NCBI GenBank assembly: GCA_023443515.1
Contig: JAEZUC010000009.1
Coordinates: 1 to 49,822, forward strand
Direction of reading: 5' to 3'
DNA from: Bacillota bacterium
GTDB lineage: Bacteria > Bacillota > Clostridia > Acetivibrionales > DSM-1351
Length of the DNA: 49,822 bases
Below are positions 44,504 through 49,822 of the stretch, piece by piece. The position numbers were made by a program, and so were the translations under genes. The notes beneath the pieces are model-generated. The model made no database searches and was not told where the DNA came from. It worked only from the letters and a program-made list of their open reading frames with translations. Numbering within the stretch: position 1 is the stretch's first letter; the number at the start of each line of letters is the position of its first letter.

Positions 44504-45379
44504 ATGAAAAAAATTAAGCACTCCCTGAATTCGGATAAATATACCGCACTATTATTACTAATTCCAAGTCTTATAGGCTTTTTCATATTTTATCTGATTC
44601 CATTTGTATTTAGTTTGTATTACTCTTTAATAAATAATATATACAGTAGCAAATTTGTGTTTTTTGATAATTATATTGAGTTATTTCATAACAAATCATT
44701 TATATTGGCATTAAAAAATACTTCGGTGTTCTTATGTATTGTTGTCCCCACACAGCTAATTATTTCTTTCATACTAGCTTGTATAGTGGATAGATTTACA
44801 AAGAAAAAAAATATTGTAGTTTCATTTATTTCAATACCTTTGGTGCTACCTATTGGTTGCTTTTATTTTATGACACAATTGGTATTTTCACAAGGAGGTA
44901 TTGCATGTTCATTCCTGAAGTGGTTTGGAGTTAACGATTCTAGTCTGTTACAAAAAGATTCAATAATGCTGGTAGTTATATTGGTATATCTCTGGAGATA
45001 CTTAGGTTATACATTTATTTTATACCTTTCCGCTTTACAGTTTATTCCAAAAGAATTATATGAATATGCCGAAATAGATGGGATTACTCATTTTAATAAG
45101 CTAACCAGAATAACTATTCCACTTTCTGCACCCATAAGCTTTATTGCTTTTATAGTATCTTTTTCAAATTCACTTAGGGTTTTTAAAGAAGTATACGTTA
45201 TAGGTGGTAATTATCCCAAAAGGAACATCTACATGCTACAGCACTATATCAACAATACATTTATTGACTTAAATTACTCGAAATTATCTGCTACTACCAT
45301 AGTGATTTCTTTTTTGACTGTTATAGTTCTGGGGTTATGGATTAAGATTAATAAAATATATAACGGAGAGCTATTATGA
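44504..45379 (+). CDS. carbohydrate-type ABC importer permease (MalF-like)
   Basis: 291 residues, six predicted helices (LLLLIPSLIGFFIFYLIPFV at the start), and the EAA loop ELYEYAEIDGITHFNKLTRI (about 187-206), diagnostic for sugar ABC permeases. GAGGT precedes the ATG. It overlaps the next permease gene by four bases (ATGA). It forms a heterodimer with the following gene product; the ATPase is not encoded here and would be a shared MsiK-type subunit. Confidence 0.9.
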   Translation: MKKIKHSLNSDKYTALLLLIPSLIGFFIFYLIPFVFSLYYSLINNIYSSKFVFFDNYIELFHNKSFILALKNTSVFLCIVVPTQLIISFILACIVDRFTKKKNIVVSFISIPLVLPIGCFYFMTQLVFSQGGIACSFLKWFGVNDSSLLQKDSIMLVVILVYLWRYLGYTFILYLSALQFIPKELYEYAEIDGITHFNKLTRITIPLSAPISFIAFIVSFSNSLRVFKEVYVIGGNYPKRNIYMLQHYINNTFIDLNYSKLSATTIVISFLTVIVLGLWIKINKIYNGELL

Positions 45380-46245
45380 CTAAAAAATTAAACTTGGTTA
45401 TTAAAATAGTATTAGGATTGTTTTGTGTTCTTATAATATCTCCAATTCTAGTAGTCATGTTTAGCTCATTACTCACGGAAAAACAATTGTATATCATATA
45501 TGGTAATATGATAGAGGTTCGGATGGGGATCTTTAAATTAAATCAAACTCATAATATAGTTTTCAGTAAATTAGCTCCTGACTTTACAGTCAAACACTAC
45601 ATAGACCTATTTAGGGAAGAACACGAAATATTGAATGCGTATGCAAATTCTATAAAGGTTACATCAGCTATTGTTGCAGGAAACACTATATTATCAACTA
45701 TTACAGCTTTTGTTTTAGCCAAGGTACCATTCAAGGGAAGTAAATATATATATTACATGATCATTGTTCTTTTGATTATACCCGTTCAGGTAACTCTGTT
45801 TCCTAATTTTATTGTATTTAAGGAATTGAATATATTGAATAATATTGCTTCAGTAATAATTCCGGGTATTTTTAATACATTTGGAATATTCATCTTGAAA
45901 CAGTATATGAATTATATTCCCGATGAATATATAAGTTGTTCAAGAATTGATGGGGCTACTTATATAAAATCAATGTACTTTATTGTAATACCAATGTCTA
46001 AGCCTGCTATCTTGACCGCCATTGTTTTTTCTCTTATAGAGTCATGGAATATGATTGAACAACCGCTTGTTTTTTTGCAGGACGTGGATAAAATGCCGTT
46101 ATCTTTATTTTTATTTAATATCAAAATAGAGAATATAGGAATTGGTTTTTCTGCTTCAGTTTTATTTATGTTACCTATTTTATTAGTATTTCTTTTATGT
46201 AAAAAATACCTGATAAAAGGAATTCAGTTATCCGGTATTAAATAA
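45376..46245 (+). CDS. carbohydrate-type ABC importer permease (MalG-like)
   Basis: 289 residues with about six helices; the EAA loop is DEYISCSRIDGATYIKSMYF (about 188-207), then IPMSKPAILTAIVFSLIESW as in MalG-like permeases. The first extracellular loop is longer than usual (SSLLTEKQLYIIYGNMIEVR onward). It is translationally coupled to the MalF-like gene and followed by the solute-binding protein gene. Confidence 0.9.
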   Translation: MTKKLNLVIKIVLGLFCVLIISPILVVMFSSLLTEKQLYIIYGNMIEVRMGIFKLNQTHNIVFSKLAPDFTVKHYIDLFREEHEILNAYANSIKVTSAIVAGNTILSTITAFVLAKVPFKGSKYIYYMIIVLLIIPVQVTLFPNFIVFKELNILNNIASVIIPGIFNTFGIFILKQYMNYIPDEYISCSRIDGATYIKSMYFIVIPMSKPAILTAIVFSLIESWNMIEQPLVFLQDVDKMPLSLFLFNIKIENIGIGFSASVLFMLPILLVFLLCKKYLIKGIQLSGIK

Positions 46246-46271
46246 TGTCTATATTAAGAGGAGTTATTGTG

Positions 46272-47582
46272 ATGAAGAAATATATTATTTGGATATTAAT
46301 TTTAATTTTGCTGGTAATGAGTTGTTCCTGTAGCAAAATTACCGACAATCGGAGTACTCATTCCAAAAGCAAGGATGAAGTCACTATTCTTACCATTTCA
46401 ACACTTGGCAACAGTTTGCAGACTTTTATTGATGAATATGAGGCAAAACATAAAAATGTAAAAATAAATATAAAAGAATATTCTATGCCAGATGAAAGCA
46501 GTTATGAAAAGTATGTCAAGACAGTAAATACAGAGATTCTTAGTAATAATGGGTCTGATATATTCAATATACAAGGTTTGCCATTTTATCAATATATAAA
46601 AAAGGGAGCCTTGAAAAATTTAAATGAGTTTGTAAAAAATGATAGTGAGCTAATCGAAAAGAACTATTTCATGAATATCATTGACGGATGTAAGTACAAC
46701 AATTCATATTATGCAATCCCTATATCATATCAGTTTAATTGTATTGGAATTGATAGAGATATTTCTCAAAAAGCAGGAATAAAAACAGAAAAAATGAACT
46801 ATTTTGAGTTTTTAGATTGTTTAAATAAGATATATGAGGAAAATTCAGATGTTTCGATTATGCCTAACAATGTCCCTACCCCATTTTATCAACTGCTTCT
46901 TAATAGCTGTTACGATAATTTTATAGATTTACCTGGCAATGCTGCAAATTTTAACACTGTTGAATTTAGAAAATTGTTAAATATGACTAAAGTAATTAAT
47001 GACAAGTATATTAATAAAGACACAAGCAACATACTGATTAATCAAAATTTTGATTCATTAGGCTTAAAGGTAATCCCTTACTCAATTTCAAATCTTGATC
47101 GTCTGCTAATACTTAAAGGAATATTTAATAATAATGTTACATATATGAACTTTCCAGTATATAATAATTCAAATACATGTAAATATTTGCCAACCGAAAT
47201 TTATGGGATTAATTCAGCATCCAAGAATTCAGAAGAGGCCTGGAAATTTTTAAAGTTCTTAATTTCTGAAGATGTACAGCTACAAAAAAAATCTGGTTTA
47301 CCTGTAAATAAGAAAGCTTTCAACAGCTTTTTAAACAATATCCAGATGAATGGACTAAGTCTATCAGCAGGTACTACGAAAAAATATTTTCCACCATTTT
47401 CAGAGAGTGAGCTTAAAAGTGTAAGGAATATGATTAATAACCTTAAGTTCTATGATGCATACAATGGTAGTATTTCCAACCTTATTTATGAAGAAGCTTT
47501 GGACTTCTATAATGGTACGAGAAGTGTTGACGAAGTGACGTTATCCATTCAAGAGAGGGTAGAAATATATTTGGGAGAATAA
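46272..47582 (+). CDS. extracellular solute-binding lipoprotein of the ABC importer
   Basis: 436 residues from the ATG at 46272 (GAGGAG eight bases upstream; the frame start at 46245 is too early). Lipoprotein signal KKYIIWILILILLVMSC with lipobox VMSC, then TILTISTLGNSLQTFIDEYE and NGSDIFNIQGLPFYQYIKKG, the typical family-1 solute-binding pattern (strand, then x-DIF-x hinge), and SAGTTKKYFPPFSE near the C-terminus. It binds the substrate for the two permeases; sugar or peptide cannot be told apart by sequence alone. Confidence 0.9.
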   Translation: MKKYIIWILILILLVMSCSCSKITDNRSTHSKSKDEVTILTISTLGNSLQTFIDEYEAKHKNVKINIKEYSMPDESSYEKYVKTVNTEILSNNGSDIFNIQGLPFYQYIKKGALKNLNEFVKNDSELIEKNYFMNIIDGCKYNNSYYAIPISYQFNCIGIDRDISQKAGIKTEKMNYFEFLDCLNKIYEENSDVSIMPNNVPTPFYQLLLNSCYDNFIDLPGNAANFNTVEFRKLLNMTKVINDKYINKDTSNILINQNFDSLGLKVIPYSISNLDRLLILKGIFNNNVTYMNFPVYNNSNTCKYLPTEIYGINSASKNSEEAWKFLKFLISEDVQLQKKSGLPVNKKAFNSFLNNIQMNGLSLSAGTTKKYFPPFSESELKSVRNMINNLKFYDAYNGSISNLIYEEALDFYNGTRSVDEVTLSIQERVEIYLGE

Positions 47583-47690
47583 ACTTAGGAACTTTATCTA
47601 TCATTTAAGTAGGGACAATGAAAATAGTTTTCGTACAATACAATAATGAAAGAAATAAGCATAAAAGATTATCAAAAGTTAATGGTATCT

Positions 47691-48745
47691 TTAATGCTTA
47701 TTTTTATAGTTTAGTAGATTGGTCAACGATAAATAATTATGTGTTAGAGAATTAACTTCACATGACAGCCTCTGAACAATGTTGGGCAATTCAATTCCAC
47801 ACTCAATTTCAGATCCATTCAGCAAACAAACAATCACCCTTGAACTCTCATAAACTGTTATCTTCTCCACCAGCTTGAAATAAATTTCAGTGTCAAACGG
47901 TTGTAATGGCACAGAACCTATAAAAATATGAACAAACCTTTTGGCGGTGACTCTTTTAAGAATATCCTCACTGTTAATCTGTTCTTTCCATTTGCTCATA
48001 AAGTAATCCCTGTTTTCCAATACTACATTAAAAGCACTCACAAATGCCTCATATAAGATTCCATTATCAATATGCCTGTTCCTACACCCTATTTTTCCTT
48101 TTATCTTGTATTTGCCATTACACTGCCAAACTATCCTTTTTAATCTTTCATCATTAGAGTTCCATACCTTCCTTCCATAGACTCCACCACAGCAGTCGCA
48201 GATAATTCTACCTGCAAATGGGTTAGTGTTCGTAATATAGTCCATCTTTTTAATATTGTACTTCTCCATAAAGGCTTTTCTTCTCTCCCTTTCAAGCTGT
48301 ACTGCTTCCCACGTGTCTTTATCTATAATTGGCTGGTGGCTCTCCTCAACATAATACTGTGCTACTTCTCCTTTATTCTCTACTCGCTTTTTTGAAAGAA
48401 AATCTACTGTATAGGTCTTCTGAAGCAAAGCCTCACCCTTATACTTTTCGTTGCTCAACATCTTTTTGATGTTGCTTTCGTACCACTTTGCCTTACCGTT
48501 CCAGTTTGGGATGCCCTCTTTTTCCAGCGCATGTGCTATTCTATTAGTGCCTTTTCCATTAAGGTAATCGGTATATATTCTTCTTACAACCTTTGCCTGC
48601 TTTTCATTTATGATAAGGTTGCCGCTTTCGTCCTTGTCATAGCCCATGAATTTTGTATGGTTAACTATAACCTTCCCCTGCTCAAAGCGCCTTCTAATGC
48701 CCCATGTACACGCGTCAGAGATTGAACGACTTTCTTCTTGCCTTG
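47691..48745 (-). pseudogene. large serine recombinase relic, copy 2 (catalytic domain lost)
   Basis: The frame runs from at least QEESRSISDACTWGIRRR (about 48730) through KMLSNEKYKGEALLQKTY, the zinc ribbon CDCCGGVYGRK with a second RNRHID, to the stop at 47691, ending about 30 residues later than copy 1. The first in-frame ATG gives 318 residues (48647). The resolvase catalytic domain is absent: upstream of QEES the frame holds unrelated residues to a stop near 48820. So the C-terminal half is intact but the protein cannot recombine DNA. Confidence 0.78.
47787..48745 (-). repeat. direct repeat, right copy (with 38075-39035)
   Basis: Same-orientation copy of the recombinase region; the offset between copies is 9710-9712 bases along the whole length. 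Together they flank the 39.0-47.8 kb block. Confidence 0.75.
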
Positions 48746-49106
48746 AGTAGACAAAAATGATGTCGTTAAGACCTATTGGTTCCTTGGCGGAGGGGTATTT
48801 TCCCCTAAAAACAGGTTATAATGATCCGCTTTTTCGAATCTTAACCTCCGCTCTTTATGATTATAAGTATATCATTTCTGTCAGGCACTTTGAAGTGTTG
48901 CTAGAACTTTACCAGTAAGTAAAAATTGTGCGCAATAAAACTTTCAAACATGTTGTGGTTTGAGAGCTTTATTCTGAACAATTTATAAGCTAGCTATCAT
49001 TCAAAGTACTTCTCATTTTTCACTAAACATCAAATGTGTAAATAAACTCATGCTCCTCATATAATATATATTTTCTCTTAGTGTTGGCATTCGAAAATCA
49101 ATTATC
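48746..49106. other. gene-free region at the right of the recombinase relic
   Basis: About 360 bp. Contains a short GC-rich inverted stretch (GGGGTATTTTCCCC, 48791-48804) and the terminator described separately; no ORF is supported. Confidence 0.4.
48934..48973. terminator. hairpin downstream of the helicase gene (possibly bidirectional)
   Basis: AATAAAACTTTCAAAC (48934-48949) and GTTTGAGAGCTTTATT (48958-48973) pair over 16 positions with two G-U pairs; A- and T-rich ends on both sides allow termination in either direction. It lies about 130 bases past the stop codon at 49107. Confidence 0.55.
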
Positions 49107-49822
49107 CTATTCTCCTGTATTTTTTCCCAATGCTATCTCCAATAATTCTGCCGCAACCTGATGACTTTTTATACGCATAAGATTGTCCCAGGCATCTTCT
49201 TTTCCTAGTAAATTCATACCACCGTGCCATACAAGTTTGTCATCAATTACAGCAAAATGTTCTTCTACCTCATCTTTTAACTTCACTATAATGCCTGCTA
49301 ATTTCAGTTGTTCTACTAATTCATTGCATACATCCGGGCTACCATACGAGACATTTTCAGGTTCTCTTGTAATTACAACAACGCGGGCACCGGCTTCCTG
49401 TCTGCTCTTCACAAGAAATATTAATCGTTCAAGCTTATCAGGGATAATTTCAGGACTTGAGATTACAATCTTCTTTTCTGCTTCAATAAGATCCTGTTCG
49501 AATACTTCAACGTAGTTACCGGAGTCATATATTGCATTTGCTATTTGCTTTGTAGCCTCATCGCCAGTCCATAATGTAAATCCAGTCTTTTTGTAGGTTC
49601 TTAAACGCTTTGCATACATATTATCAAAATATCTAATGTGAGAGTCTATATAATCATACACATAAACTGCCTCTTTAGCTTCATAATCTCGGTTCAACCT
49701 TCCAACATATTGTTCCAGACGTCCTTCAAATGAAACCGGTGCAGCTAACATCAGTACGTCAAGTCTTGGAAAATCAAAGCCTTCTCCAATTTTCTGTCCT
49801 GTTGCTACCAGAATAAGGCTTT
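49107..49822 (-). CDS. superfamily II helicase with phospholipase-D-like domain, C-terminal part only
   Basis: The frame is open to the right edge, so only the last 238 residues are seen. They begin with helicase motif V (VATGQKIGEGFDFPRLD) and motif VI (RLEQYVGRLNR), then a linker, and from about residue 115 a PLD-like fold: IVISSPEI and, near the end, HFAVIDDKLVWHGGMNLL, which resembles the HxK(x)nD/GG(N) PLD motif with Lys displaced. Such helicase-PLD proteins occur in defence-type and restriction-like systems as well as stand-alone repair helicases. Start and N-terminus lie outside the window. Confidence 0.8.
   Translation of the reverse strand, partial: SLILVATGQKIGEGFDFPRLDVLMLAAPVSFEGRLEQYVGRLNRDYEAKEAVYVYDYIDSHIRYFDNMYAKRLRTYKKTGFTLWTGDEATKQIANAIYDSGNYVEVFEQDLIEAEKKIVISSPEIIPDKLERLIFLVKSRQEAGARVVVITREPENVSYGSPDVCNELVEQLKLAGIIVKLKDEVEEHFAVIDDKLVWHGGMNLLGKEDAWDNLMRIKSHQVAAELLEIALGKNTGE

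Noticed and set aside
1..49822. CRISPR arrays, tRNA and rRNA genes
   Set aside because: No regularly spaced repeats, tRNA-like cloverleaf ends or rRNA signatures were noticed on either strand.

Overview
The window is AT-rich DNA with strong AGGAGG-type ribosome binding sites, a SpoIID-like relic, a clostridial Cys-rich peptide cassette of the CLI_3235 type and several clostridial transposon families. Together these point to a spore-forming, anaerobic member of the Clostridia, perhaps near Ruminiclostridium. The species assignment is an inference from gene content.

Positions 1-25,915, almost all on the minus strand, hold one large biosynthetic gene cluster that reads like a single long operon from about 25.9 kb down to a terminator at 1.77 kb. 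In transcription order it encodes a His-rich predicted beta-propeller protein, an ABC-2 exporter (ATPase plus two permeases), a carrier protein, an NRPS protein (A-PCP-half C; the specificity pocket reads as glycine), a PP-loop ATPase with CxxC motifs, and a 1950-residue AT-less PKS (KS-DH-KR-ACP) that ends in a BtrH-like domain. Then come a second carrier, a ketosynthase-like protein without the active Cys, a double-hotdog dehydratase with a non-canonical start, a FabF-like ketosynthase, a flavin reductase, a BtrH-like protein, a FabG-like ketoreductase, another BtrH-like protein, a third carrier, a second copy of the beta-propeller protein and a chorismatase-like enzyme. A further BtrH-like gene runs off the left edge and another lies at 26.7-27.8 kb. 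My reading is a previously unrecognised hybrid of reducing type II PKS, trans-AT PKS and NRPS that would make an aromatic-started, reduced or polyene acyl-glycine product. BtrH-type acyl transfer would replace a thioesterase, and the PP-loop enzyme may modify an amide or thioamide. No acyltransferase, phosphopantetheinyl transferase or thioesterase is in the window.

Positions 26-34.7 kb are accessory DNA: decayed fragments, a methyltransferase, a zinc-finger/HTH protein, a lipoprotein, and a complete IS66-family element (31,768-34,575) with 23-bp ends and a perfect 8-bp target duplication. The IS66 element sits inside the 5' part of a truncated group II intron whose GTGCG end lies 10 nt past the terminator hairpin of the next operon. 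That operon (34.7-37.9 kb, minus) is a compact RiPP cassette: Cys-rich precursor, carrier-like protein lacking its Ser, a TIGR04066-type maturation protein and a radical SAM/SPASM maturase, behind a good promoter.

Positions 38.1-48.7 kb are bounded by two same-orientation, roughly 960-bp copies of a truncated large serine recombinase. Between them lie two secreted proteins, an anchored protein, an IS256 relic, a broken SpoIID/LytB gene and a plus-strand operon (W-rich secreted peptide, then a carbohydrate-type ABC importer without ATPase). The right edge carries the C-terminal part of a superfamily II helicase with a phospholipase-D-like domain.
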